Shown here piece by piece: positions 47,264-58,102 of a stretch of DNA of 64,000 nt. Below the pieces are notes generated by a model. The model saw only the letters and a list, made by a program, of their open reading frames with translations, had not been told where the DNA came from and searched no databases. Origin of the DNA: Sarcomyxa edulis (taxonomy: Eukaryota; Basidiomycota; Agaricomycetes; Agaricales; Mycenaceae); the NCBI GenBank assembly GCA_009761415.1, contig QUOL01000008.1, positions 1,550,001 to 1,614,000 on the forward strand. Direction: 5' to 3'. The position numbers and the translations under genes are program-made. Positions within the stretch are counted from its first letter, which is position 1. Every line of letters starts with the position of its first letter.

Positions 47264-48225
47264 TCAAGACAGTAAGGAATCCGGCTCAGAGGCTCTATGC
47301 GCTCTAAGAAGCTCAGAAACATCCCCCCATGAGCCACGAGAGCGAGTCTGTAAGGAGAAAAAGACATTGAAATCCTCGAGCCTTGTAAACATCTTCGAAA
47401 GACACAAAAAAGCACCGTAAGAGTCCCTGATGACTGCCATCGGTGAAGTGATCTCGAGGAGTTCGGTATTCGGGGAAAAGCTCTCGGAGGAGATCCAATC
47501 AGTGTCGCATGCGTCGATACTGACTGTCAAAGTCGAGAGAGAACGGCAGTGGATGATGAGGGGAAGGAGGCCTCGAAGAGTGATGTTAGGTCTGGTGGAA
47601 ATTTTCCATACATTTGATGCGATGGTCAAGCTTTGAAGGTTTGGCCATGCTTGAGCGGCGTTGTTTATCCAGGCGTCATCCAGGTCGTGAAAATCGCTGT
47701 GGCAGTTTATGTCGATGGCATGTAAGTTGCTGAATTCGAATAGAGGCGTCAGGGAGCTGGATAACATGAGACGATCGTGGGTTGTGTAGTAGGAAGACAG
47801 AGACTGATCCCGAAGAGAAATCGCCACTAGAGAGCCACGATGACGAGTGGCATGGAGGGAGCGGAGAAACTCTGAAAGGTTCTCCAGAGGCTCGGAGCTT
47901 TCGGGGGTGTCTTGCACCGATATCTGCAGAGATTTGAGGGGGGATCGAATGACCTCAAGCCACGGGATTCCCAGACTCCAGTTCTGCGTTGTTAGCGTAA
48001 AATTCGTAAGAGCGGGAAAAGAGACGTGTGAATCTGGGACTACACAGAGAAAGTCCAACGGGGCGGCGTGATAAACCTCGAGGGATCTTAATTCAGGAAG
48101 AGTGGCGAGATGACAAAGGGCATCCTTGGACAGAGACCATGGACAAGAGAAACTCTCCAAATTGTCCATCTGCACGACTAGTCGTGATACGGAATCTCCT
48201 AGATCCAGGGATTCCGGGATTCCGA
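47264..48225 (-). pseudogene. F-box/LRR-like gene, 5'-truncated by retroelement insertion
   Basis: The open frame runs from the retroelement boundary at 48225 down to a stop at 47264-47266 (about 320 residues). It shows LRR-like segments typical of basidiomycete F-box proteins: SRLVVQMDNLESFSCPWSLS, LATLPELRSLEVYHAAP and WPNLQSLTIASN. No F-box or natural start is present. Upstream the frame runs straight into the 106-bp retroelement repeat. The missing N-terminal half should lie beyond the retroelement, outside the window. The in-frame ATG at 48175 would give a 303-residue protein without an F-box, unlikely to be functional. Confidence 0.7.
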
Positions 48226-48331
48226 TCCAGCCTCGACTATCGCGATTGCAGAGATGGTAGACACGAGCTAGGAGGTTGGGTGGAACCCGAGCGTTAGCTC
48301 GGATTGGAACGCGGAGCAGTGACGAGCCGCT
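48226..48331 (-). repeat. 106-bp direct repeat, distal copy (B2)
   Basis: Identical at all 106 positions to 48691-48796, same orientation, 465 bp start to start. It marks the 3' terminus of the retroelement next to the F-box-like gene. Confidence 0.9.
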
Positions 48332-48638
48332 GGGCGGGCGGGAAACTTGCTTCGCGAGATTTAACTCGTATCGACCAAGTGCAACCAGAATGTAAAGCCT
48401 TATATTATAAGAAATAACAATCTACGAGTAGTAAGTAAGATTGAGGGTGTAAGCAAAATCAATGAGTGTAAGGTAATTGAAGAATGACATGGGATGAGGA
48501 GGGTGGGAGGAAGAAATGGTAATAGCGAAGAATCGAGGATGGTAGACGAGTATTTGAGCGGTACTTTAGATGATGAATACGAAGGTAAGAGAGGAAAGAA
48601 AAATTGATGAGCTGGCGCTACCCGCTCGGCCGGACGCC

Positions 48639-48680
48639 GGTGCAGGCCTTCTCCCGGCAGGCGAGGGATCGGCCTGCACC
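48639..48680. other. Stem-loop in the retroelement A2 segment
   Basis: GGTGCAGGCC (48639-48648) and GGCCTGCACC (48671-48680) form a perfect 10-bp stem around a 22-nt GC-rich loop, close to the junction with the proximal 106-bp repeat. A role in reverse transcription or circular-intermediate formation is only a guess. Confidence 0.6.
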
Positions 48681-48690
48681 TGGGCTAAAT

Positions 48691-48796
48691 TCCAGCCTCG
48701 ACTATCGCGATTGCAGAGATGGTAGACACGAGCTAGGAGGTTGGGTGGAACCCGAGCGTTAGCTCGGATTGGAACGCGGAGCAGTGACGAGCCGCT
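48691..48796 (-). repeat. 106-bp direct repeat, proximal copy (B1)
   Basis: Identical to 48226-48331. It lies 69 bp past the recombinase stop codon, the place expected for B1 of a split direct repeat. Confidence 0.9.
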
Positions 48797-48865
48797 TACC
48801 CAAAAAGGCCGACGAACTAAGACCGCGGCGAGGTATGCGACGCTCACCCAACCCCAGTGAGACGG

Positions 48866-49509
48866 CTAACCTGCTAGGCCACTCATGTGGCGTGAAGCTA
48901 CCTGTTCAAAGGCCCGAATGTAGGCTTCGTATGCTAGTGATTTCCAGCGACCAGCGAGACGAACAATTTCGGGATCTACTTTTTGGGCCAAGTAGAACGA
49001 AGCACCTCCGATACGAAAGGAGTGACCGAAAGTTGTCCCCCAACCCCATGCTCGGAGAATTGTGTTGATACGGTTGATAGCCTTAGATTTCACCATAGGG
49101 CGAATACATCCTTTGTTGTCTCTCCATGAAAACAAAGGGTCCGTAGGACCAGCAGGTACAACTTGAGCCAGGTTCTCCAAAGCTTTCAAAGGACAGAGGT
49201 CACCTTGTTTCGTAAGAAAAATGGATTGGGTCTCCCCATTTGTCGCAGTTTTGGCAGAAGGGAGGTCAAGTCGTGCGTAAGGTTTGCCGTCGAGGTCCGA
49301 ACCGAAGAGAACATCCTTACGCTTGAGGTGTAAGGAACCGTCAAAGGAACTACGGGTCTTGACAGTAGCTTCGCCGAATCGCATCATACCCCAAAAAGCG
49401 CAGGTTGATATTGCCCAGACGCAAGCATCGAATGGTTCTGACAATTCGAGAGTTACTTTTAATGCTCGAAGCATGTTTAGGGTGATGGGTGGGCGGACCG
49501 GACGGGTGC
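48866..49509 (-). pseudogene. Tyrosine recombinase, C-terminal catalytic part (split gene)
   Basis: Frame open from the transposon edge to TGA at 48866-48868. It carries the catalytic core: first arginine in FWGMMRFGEATV, box II HSFRIGGASFYLAQ (His-x-x-Arg), tryptophan in GRWKS at the His/Trp position, and nucleophile Tyr in YEAYIRAFEQ. This is the recombinase that integrates DIRS/Ngaro-type cDNA circles. The N-terminal half lies at 62425-62963. Joining the halves across one copy of GTGC restores a single frame of 393 codons including the stop, so the gene was intact when the Plavaka element landed. Confidence 0.85.
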
Positions 49510-49519
49510 ATCAGCAAAC
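49506..49519 (+). repeat. Left target duplication and terminal inverted repeat
   Basis: GTGC (49506-49509) is the duplicated target. ATCAGCAAAC (49510-49519) is the left end of the element and the perfect reverse complement of 62415-62424. Confidence 0.8.
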
Positions 49520-49800
49520 TGGGTCGTTGCTACGCAGACCTGCATAGACTTGCATAGAGAGCCGTAGAGCCAAAGATGTTGTAGAAAGGGTCCCAACCTG
49601 TGTAAATCTACATAGTGTAGCATGGCATCTTCGTAATTCTACAGAGTTTTCCGTAGCCTCAACTGTCATCTACAAGGCTCTACATAGCCTTGTAGCCTCT
49701 CTATGTAGTTTTGCACAGTGTTGTGCTGTATCTATGAAGTACTACATAGCACCGTATTCTAACTATGTATCCCCCCTGTAGATTGGTGATTATTGGAGAG
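49520..49800. repeat. Left subterminal repeat region of the transposon
   Basis: Repeated CTACATAG/CTATGTAG octamers at 49608, 49680, 49701 and 49742, with many variants (TGTAGAAAG, TTCTACAGA, CATCTACAAGG) in both orientations. The same motif family recurs near the right end. Confidence 0.75.
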
Positions 49801-49968
49801 TATTAGCTTGTTCACCAACATGATTTTGTGTATATTGCTCCATACTATGGGACAGATTTGGAGAAAATGTAGGTCAACCAAAAGGACTCAATTCAACAAT
49901 TAAACAGCTTTAAAAGGAGCTACGATGCTACGGTGGTAGTGAATATGAACATCTGGAATAGAAAAACC

Positions 49969-52900
49969 TTAGTCAAGATCCACAGAGAGACCGTAATCCT
50001 CTGGATTGTCATCGTCCTGTAATCCAGAGCGAGAACTAAAAAAGTTAACATGTTAGAACAAATATTGAATCAGTTCTCATGAACGCACCCTCCGCTCCAT
50101 GCCCACTCTTGCAACAATGCCTCTAATTTATCCGAATGATAGTCGTTATCTTCGATCTTGTTGAGAAGTGCCCCGATAGCTTTGTATATCTTTCCATACT
50201 TCGCACCGTTGAATCGTTCCATTATCCGAGTACCGGTGCTCCACTCTTCGAGGCAATGCCGAATCTGGATATGATACGATGAGCACATTAAGGTTGTACG
50301 AGATATGGAAAACATACACAAGTAGCCGCGAGACAGAGGGCTTCACGTGGAAGAGGATTGAATTCGTCCGGAAACAGAGCAGCAAGGCCCTCACCGCGGT
50401 TGTAGAAGAACTCGATGCAGAGCTCACGTAGAGCGTCATGCGCAAAATTGTTTGTTTTATTCTAGAATAATAGATTATGTCAGTTACGAGGGGAATATCC
50501 ATACAAAATACTCACATTCTCGTCTTTACCCTTCTTGTGGAACTCATCCGGGCCATTGGATAAGAGGTTCTTGATTCTGTTGGCAGTATATTGTTTGTAT
50601 TTTGTATGGCTTAAACCTGGTGTGGTCGAGAAGAGCTGGTAGTGTGCTGTTACAATCTTCATGGCGAGTTCTTTCATGCGACCGCGGAATGTGGAACCTT
50701 CTTGGTATATCTGGAGGCGACCGTGAGTAAAAGCAAGGTTGGATAAGATGCTCCATACCAAGGTGGTCATGTCTTGTTCGTGATCCTCAAAATAGTCTAT
50801 ATCAAGGCACTACAGGTAAGTATAGATATTTCACGGCGTTCGATGGAAATTCTTACCTGGTTCGACCATACCACCATCGTTTTCGTGCGCAGCAATGGCC
50901 TCCATCAGACAGAAAGTAGCCTGTTGCCGGTCCTGCTTGCGGTGGGGAAACGCGTTCACTGTTGCAAGATATAAACGGTATCTCTGTTTGGCATTTTCCA
51001 AGACGTCCGACCATTGGCTTGGGTAGAACTGAAGCTGGGTAGGTGCACCAGTTTCTGACCGAGATGTCTTTGAATGTCTTTTTGCCCGCTTCTTGACAGG
51101 TTGGGACTTGTCGCTATCATTGTTGTCATTGGAATCCTCGCCGTCAGTGATGTTGTTGCCCACAGAGGTTTTGTTAGTTGTAGCATTGGCGGAGCCATTT
51201 GACCCTTGGAGTCGCAAATGAGTGGCAGCGGATTCTTGAAGGCGTTGCGGATTGGGAGGACGAGGGCCTTTGTTACGTTTACGGTGCTCTCGGAGAACAT
51301 TGATGTCATCATCAATATCCATATCTTCATCGGAATCGTCGTTGTGTTGCTTTGATCAAATAATCAGAAGGATGGAGTTGAATGAACGAGATCAAAGCAC
51401 TAACCTTCCTAATATGATTCCTCTTCGAACCTAGAAGTAGAAAAAAAAGTCAGTGATGAGCAGTGGAACGATCAAGATAACTTACGTTTGCGTTTCTGCC
51501 TGGGGGTACTCTCGTCATCAGAGGAAACATCTAGGGAACCAGGAAAGTGATGTTGAACTTGAGGAAGATAATGCTACAAAAGAAACGCACCTGTAGGAAT
51601 GTGCTTGCCTTTACGACGAGCACTCACATTCATGTCCAAGTCGTCGTCTCCGTTTTCTTCTTCGTCTGTGTCTGTGTCTGTGTCTCCGTCTGCCTTGCCC
51701 TCCACCTGTCCATCCGCCTCGTCATTCACCTGTCCCTCCACCTCACCATCCACCTGTCCCTCTACCTCGCCATCCACCTGTCCCTCTACCTCACCGTCTA
51801 CCTGACCGTTCAACTCTCTTTCCAATTCCCTATACAATTCTCTGTCCATCTCTTCATCTAGATGTTTCGGTTTTGGAGGGTACGTGCCATCACCATAATG
51901 CCAATCCTCTTGATCGGAAAAAAAATTCCTCCCCTCAAACTCGACAGTCGGATCAATGGAGTTTGGCCTTGTCGGTGGGTATTGATCGTCCGATGAAGCC
52001 GTATCAGCAGAGTGACTCCGCTCAGGCTGGTCCTGGTCATCTTGAGGAAGCTCCTTTCGTGTCAGAAGCTGAGAGGGAGGAGGAGCATGGCTTCGGTGTT
52101 GTGAATTGACCGCCAATGACTGTTGTCGGGACTGAAGGTCTGGACGTTGAGGGGGGGTTTGACGGGGTGCTGAGCAAGACTGGAGATTGCCTTGATTTGG
52201 CCTACCCGAAACAGAGTGTTGTCGAGCCAAAGAGTTTGAACCAGACTCGGCGTCTCGACGGCTGCCAGCTTGATTTCCTGAAGTGACAACTCTAAATGGG
52301 GATGGTTTAGACGGTTTCGAACGCGTGGCATTTGGACTGGGACGTGGAAGATCCAGGGTCGGGTCAACGACGGGGGCACGATTACCGCTGGCTTGACCTT
52401 TGGGGGCAGTGACTGCTGCCGAGGATGGCTTGGTAGAAGTCGAGGACGAAGGAGTGGTTTTGCCGGTTGCAAGATTGCGAAAGGGTGGTGGAGCAAAAGA
52501 ACGGATGTCGCCAGTCTGTAGCCCAAACCGGCCACCATTTGCAAGCTGAAACCTTGGACTCCGAGGACCATTGAGACTAGGTTCAGTTCCAGGTGGAACC
52601 ATAAAGGTTTGACTCGGGGCAGCTGGGACCTGCGTTGAGGGAGAGTTTGAATCTGATGGTCCAGAATTTGCTACAGTCTGTGACAGTCAGTACTATCATG
52701 GGTGCTAATGTGATGAACATACCTTCTTGACGCGACGAGGTTTGACAGCAGCCGGAGGTGCCAATGGATTGACAGGAACACTTTTGGGAATAGTTTCGAG
52801 ACCAGACGTCTTTTTGGAACGTTGAGGGCGAGTTATCTTCTCTGAGATACTTTCCAATCGTGCCAGTCTTCCTCCAGTTCCACGGTTAGCGCGCCGAGGC

Positions 52901-53020
52901 CTATCATTGGAAGCTGTTTGCGTATCATCTGTATGGAGGCTCTGAGATCAATTTGCAGAGAAGTGTATTCGAAGTTTGATACTCACCTGGCGGTGGATCA
53001 TCGGCCTTTTTCCGAGCCAT
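49969..53020 (-). CDS. DUF6532-domain protein, transposon-borne
   Basis: Multi-exon gene from ATG at 53020 (MARKKADDPPP, spliced in phase to DDTQTASNDRPRRANRG) to TAA at 49969-49971. The long N-terminal half is basic, Ser/Pro-rich and disordered, with an acidic repeat of about eight residues (GQVDGEVE) at 51703-51810 and a run MDIDDDINV. The C-terminal half is DUF6532: FYPSQWSDVLENAKQRYRLY, TFCLMEAIAAHE, FRGRMKELAMKIVTAHYQL, HDALRELCIEFFY and IYKAIGALLNKIE. DUF6532 has no known biochemical role and is abundant in Agaricomycetes. Sitting in the element and transcribed away from the transposase, it is probably an accessory protein of transposition; that is inference. Exon limits in the middle are approximate. 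Confidence 0.8.
51703..51810 (-). repeat. 24-bp minisatellite coding an acidic octapeptide repeat
   Basis: A CACCTGTCCCTC... unit recurs every 24 bp (for example 51727, 51751, 51775) inside the DUF6532 gene and encodes GQVDGEVE-like octapeptides, preserving frame. Confidence 0.85.
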
Positions 53021-53173
53021 GGTGTGGCACGACAGACCACACCAAAAACAGACGGAGACTCGAAGTTGGAACAAGCAGATGGTCCTAGAATGACGGAAAG
53101 TGCGGTGAACAAGCTCAGAGGCCTGAGCGCTGAGAGGTAGCGCCCAGTTTTGCTTGCTTCAGGGTCAAGTTTT

Positions 53174-53215
53174 CCACGGGGTAAATCCACCGCCAGCGGT
53201 AGATTTACCCCGTGG
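53174..53215. other. 42-bp near-perfect palindrome
   Basis: CCACGGGGTAAATC (53174-53187) and its reverse complement (53202-53215) flank ACCGC-CA-GCGGT, so only one position pair is mismatched. It lies about 155 bp upstream of the DUF6532 start inside the transposon. It could be a protein-binding operator, a hairpin, or a scar where two inverted ends met. Confidence 0.8.
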
Positions 53216-54079
53216 GACTTCTCCAACCCGCGGCGGACTTTGGCCTCTGTTTGGTCTCATCGATCACGCGATCACGATCGAGCAGAATATCTGATATTCT
53301 TCAATTCCCACAGTGTCTCTGTCGTCTTTTTCTTCATGGTTGCTTCAAGAATTCCCAAAATCAGTAACCAGAATCTTTACAAGTAACGTTCTAACCAACC
53401 CTCGTATACATCTGGTCCACCGATGACTGCGTCTTCGGTACGACCGATGATTTTTCGTGGTATTGTGAAAATAATAATTTGTCTAGACAAGGTCGGATGG
53501 CTTATTGTCACTCTTCGAGGAGAAAACTCTGACGATATAGCTTTCACACAGTAGCGTTCTGGTTGCTTGCAATCACTCTTCGGCTTGCTCTGGGGATTAG
53601 GCGCAATGGCTCGTATCTGGCGGGGTCGAATTTGTCGGGCGCTGGTCTCCATATCGAGGATCGTTGGACGTTACTTTGTCGAAAATCAGCAGCATGGATG
53701 ATGGGGAATTGGTCAAAGTAGGCGAGGATTGGCTTGGAAAGGGGACACCTTCATTGACAATACACTCGACACTGGACTTGGCTTTATCGCTAAGTTGCTC
53801 GAAGACTGTGACATCAGGAACGCAAGAAAACATATGTCTTCGATGCCATCAAGATCATCCACACCTCTTCATCCGCGACACACCCAACTCGTCGTCAATA
53901 TCGTCGTCATCGTCGAGCTCATGCATTCCTTGGAACGCAGGAGCTCGACTTCTCGTCGTCCTCATCATCTTTGCCTGTCCCATCTGATCACTCTATCACT
54001 GTGCCTACCCCGATGCGCTGTATCTTCGTCTTGAGTCTCAACGCATATTTTCCAGCTCATCGTCCATCCTCAAATTCAG
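53216..54079. other. Unassigned stretch left of the RPB1 fragment
   Basis: Short ORFs on both strands without domains. Its right end (CAAATTCAG at 54071-54079) looks like the end of an RPB1 intron, so part of this stretch could be captured intron or 5' sequence. Confidence 0.4.
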
Positions 54080-57000
54080 TGTACCTCAAAGCGAAGAAAC
54101 TCGCGCTGAGTTGAGTCAAATCGCCTGGGTACCTCGTCAAGTAAGTACAACCTGTCTTTTCTAGTCTCGTCTCGAAATCTCATCATTGCCCTATTCAGAT
54201 CATCTCTCCACAAGCGAACAAGCCCGTTATGGGTATCGTGCAAGACACACTTATTCCCGCGAACGTGAAGCCGAAACCGCTATGGACCGGGAAGCAAATA
54301 CTCAGTCTCACCATTCCTCGAGGTATCAACATTCAACGCTCTTCCGAACTAAAATCGTCCAATCCAGTCTTCGACGACGGGATGCTGATCGAGAACGGAG
54401 AGTTCATCTATGGTATCGTCGAGAAAAAGACGGTCGGTGCTTCGCAGGGCGGTCTCGTCCACGTCGTTTTCCGTGAAAAGGGACCCGAGGCAACTCGTCA
54501 GCTGTTCACCGGTTTGCAGATGGTCGTCAACTTCTGGTTGTTCCATAACGGATTCAGTATCGGTATTGGCAATACCATTGCCGATGCTGGAACCATGTCA
54601 TACATCACGAAGACGATTGCGGACAGGAAGGCGGACGTCACCCGAATTATCGATGACGCTACCCACGATCGACTGAAAGCTGCTCCCGGTATGACCATTC
54701 GTGAATCGTTCGAGAGTTTGGTGGAACGGCAACTCAATTTGGCCCGTGATACGTCTGGTCAATTTGCGCAGAAGAATTTGAAGGAAGACAATAATGTCAA
54801 GCAGATGGTGGTGGCTGGTTCAAAGGGTTCCTTCATTAACATCTCGCAGATGTCTGTGTGTGTAGGGCAGCAGAGTGTGGAAGGTCGTCGTATTCCCTTC
54901 GGTTTCCGTCACCGAACGCTCCCTCATTTTACCAAGGATGACTTCAGCCCCGAAGCTCGCGGTTTCGTAGAAAACTCGTACCTGCGTGGATTAACACCCC
55001 AGGAATTCTTCTTCCACGCCATGGCTGGTCGAGAAGGTTTGATCGATACCGCTGTCAAGACTGCCAAGACCGGTTACATCCAACGTCGTCTGGTTAAGGC
55101 CCTCGAAGATGTAATGGTATGTTATGATGGAACTGTTCGAAATTCCCTCGGCGATCTGATTCAGTTCGTGTACGGCGAGGACGGTATGGATGGTGCGTTT
55201 ATCGAGAAGCAGAACATCGACACGTTCGGCTTGAACGACAAGGAGTTCGAGCACAATTACCGTGTTGATGTGACGGATCCAGAGGGTGGTTTCGTTGGCG
55301 GAGTGCTACAGGTCGGACTCGATGACAGTTCTGTGGAGCTGCAAGAGAAGCTGGATGAAGAGTACAACCAACTCGTCGAAGATCGAAGACTCCTCCGCGA
55401 ATTTGTTTTCCCTCGATCTGATACCAGCTCTCCTCATTATCTCCCAGTCAATCTTCAACGTATAGTCCAGAATGCTATGCAAATCTTCCATATCGATCGT
55501 CGAAAACCCAGTGATCTCGAGCCAGCGTATATCGTCGACGCCGTCAAGGAATTAGGACAACGTCTAATTGTTGTTCGAGGAGACGATCCTCTGAGTCGAG
55601 AAGCTCAGGAGAACTCAACGTTGACATTCCGTATGCACCTTCGCGCCACTTTTGCATCTCGCCGCGTACTGGAAAAATTCCATCTCAACCGAGAGGCGTT
55701 CGATTGGGTGCTGGGAGAAGTAGAGGCTAAATTCAATCAATCACTGGCAAACCCTGGTGAAATGTGTGGGACCCTTGCCGCTCAATCTATTGGTGAACCT
55801 GCTACGCAGATGACGCTGAACACTTTCCATTACGCTGGTGTATCAAATAAAAACGTCACTCTTGGTGTCCCTCGTTTGAAAGAAATCATCAACGTCGCCA
55901 CGAACATCAAGACTCCGTCACTCTCCGTTTACCTAGAGCCCGATATCGCTAGCGACAAGTTCTTAGCGAAGAACGTGCAGCAGGAACTTGCCTACACGTC
56001 TCTACGGACTGTCACAGCGGCTGTAGAGATTTGGTACGATCCAGACCCTACTTCAACCATCATCGAGGAAGACGCGGTCTTCGTAGAGTCCTTCTTTGCC
56101 ATTCCCGATGAAGACGTCGAGGCCAAATTGCACCTCCAGTCTCCGTGGCTTCTTCGCTTGGAACTCGATCGAGCCAAGATGATTGATCGTAAGCTCACCA
56201 TGGCTTATGTTGCAGGTCGGATCGCCGAGAGTTTCAAGACTGATCTGTTCGTCATCTGGAGTGAAGACAACTCCGAGAAACTGATTCATTCGTTGCCGAG
56301 TATTGGGAGGTGCGGACAAGGATGAGGACGGGATGGGTGCCATTGAAGAAGACATCTTCCTCCGGCAGCTAGAGAACACCATGCTCAACTCCGTTAGTCT
56401 ACGGGGTGTCAAGCACATCAACCGTGTGTTCCTTCTCGAGCATGACAAGGTAGTCATCAATAACGAGGGTACAATTGAGACTCGAAAGCAGAAGGAATGG
56501 GTATTGGAAACCGACGGTGTCAACTTGAAGACTGTCATGTGCATTGACGGGGTCGACTTTAAACGGACGTATTCCAACAGTTGCGTGGAGATCTTCAATG
56601 TTCTGGGTATCGAGGCGGCTCGAGGTGCGATATTGAAGGAACTGCGTGGAGTCATCGAATTCGATGGATCTTATGTCAACTACCGACATCTTGCCCTCCT
56701 CTGCGATCTTATGACCCATCGCGGTACTCTTATGGCAATCACGCGACACGGTATCAATCGTGCAGATACTGGAGCTTTAATGAGGTGTTCGTTCGAGGAG
56801 ACGGTCGAAATCCTTATGGAAGCGGCGGCTGTAGGTGAAAAAGACGACTGTCACGGTGTTGCTGAGAACGTCATGTTCGGTCAAATGGCTCCTATGGGCA
56901 CGGGCTCCTTCGATGTTGCTCTCGATATCGATATGTTGAAGGACGCCATCGTTGATCACCGACTCCCTGTTGGCGGCGCAAGCTGATGGAGGAATGACTC

Positions 57001-57954
57001 AAGGTCAAGTAGCGATGACACCTGATGATAGCAATTCTCCAGTCTGGCAAGACGGAATCTTCAAAGGGGATCAAGCTTCGTTCTCGCCTCTCGCTATCAA
57101 TGGCGGAGAAGATGCAGCAACGTTCCCGTGGTTGGGCTTTGGTCAGAGTCCTATGGGTACCGGTGGCATGTCCCCAGCAGGCCCTGGCTACAGTCCTAGC
57201 TCGCCAAATGCATGTTCTCCCACTACACCCGGGTTTCTTCCCCAATCTCCCTTCAGTGGGGCTACATTTCCTTTCTGTAATTCACCCTATGCCACGTCTC
57301 CATTCTACGACCGCAGCGGACGAGGCAACCTCCCCTACGTATCCGCCAACGTCTCCCGCTCTCAATCTCTCATCTCCAGGATACTCACCTATCAGTCCGC
57401 GTTACTCGCCGACACTATCTTCATCATCGTACCCTCCATCATTCATTGCATTCGTACCACCAGCAGCCTGTGCGGCCAGTGCAGCAGCATGTGCAGCAGC
57501 TCCACAACTTGATTATTATATCTTCGGAAGAGCCTTGCACTGAGGTGAGCCCATAAGAACATCTTAGATTGAGGCTGAGGGGATTGTGATGTTGCTGACT
57601 CTGTTTTTTGCTGTTTTGACAGATGTTCATCCTTGACAGGTGAAGGTTCACGGGAATTCGTGTCGCGTTTACGGTGATTCACACCTCCCGTGGTTGGGCT
57701 TTGGTCCTATGGGTGCCGGTGGCATGGCTCCAGCAGGCCCTGGCTACAGTCCTAGCTCGCCAAATGCCTATTCTCCCAGTTCACCCGGGTTCATTCCCCA
57801 ATCTCCCTTCGGTGGGGCTACACCTCCTTTCGGTATTTCGCCCTATGCCACGTCTCCATTCTACGACCGCAGCGAACGAGGGGCGACCTCCCCTACATAT
57901 TCGACTTCCGCGCTCAATCTCTCATCTTCGGGTTACTCACCTACTAGTTTATAG
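54080..57954 (+). pseudogene. RPB1: Captured, truncated RNA polymerase II largest subunit (RPB1)
   Basis: Similarity starts abruptly at an exon edge with VPQSEETRAELSQIAWVPRQ, the segment that follows the NADFDGDEMN catalytic aspartates, which are absent. One intron is kept (54141-54198). A 2.1-kb frame then holds [12 protein letters not shown], a jump to [15 protein letters not shown] (in-frame loss of roughly 35-40 codons relative to normal RPB1), the bridge helix ([20 protein letters not shown]), the trigger-loop region ([20 protein letters not shown]) and on to 56289. There an extra T shifts the frame; the correct frame resumes as [17 protein letters not shown]. Further shifts lie near 56971 and 57325, in and after the linker to a degenerate C-terminal repeat region. 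No clamp domain or start. It is a host gene fragment carried by the transposon; the real RPB1 must be elsewhere. Confidence 0.9.
57122..57930 (+). repeat. Tandem duplication of the RPB1 C-terminal linker/CTD segment
   Basis: The block from about 57122 (CCCGTGGTTGGGCTTTGG) through the degenerate YSPSSPNA heptads to TCTACGACCGCAGCG recurs from about 57685, with roughly 90% identity by eye over about 230 bp. The second copy ends in a stop at 57954. Confidence 0.85.
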
Positions 57955-58102
57955 TCTTCAGTGATACCCTTCATATTTCCTTATACTTGTAATTGTAAAT
58001 TTATGTCTTATCTTGTATATTCCTCCGAGTTTTCCCAATACACGCCTAGTACGAAATATGATCCATGATTTGTAGTACAAGACCATTACAAGAGGCAGCC
58101 CC

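Noticed and set aside
51703..51810. Regular 24-bp repeat considered as a CRISPR-like array
   Set aside because: No unique spacers; the units are contiguous and coding, in a eukaryotic genome.
51599..51861. Plus-strand ORFs of repeated Ser/Thr/Pro or Leu/His units
   Set aside because: Opposite-strand reading of the 24-bp repeat in the DUF6532 gene.
56053..56655. 200-codon minus-strand ORF
   Set aside because: Antisense of the RPB1 fragment, where the plus strand matches a highly conserved protein.
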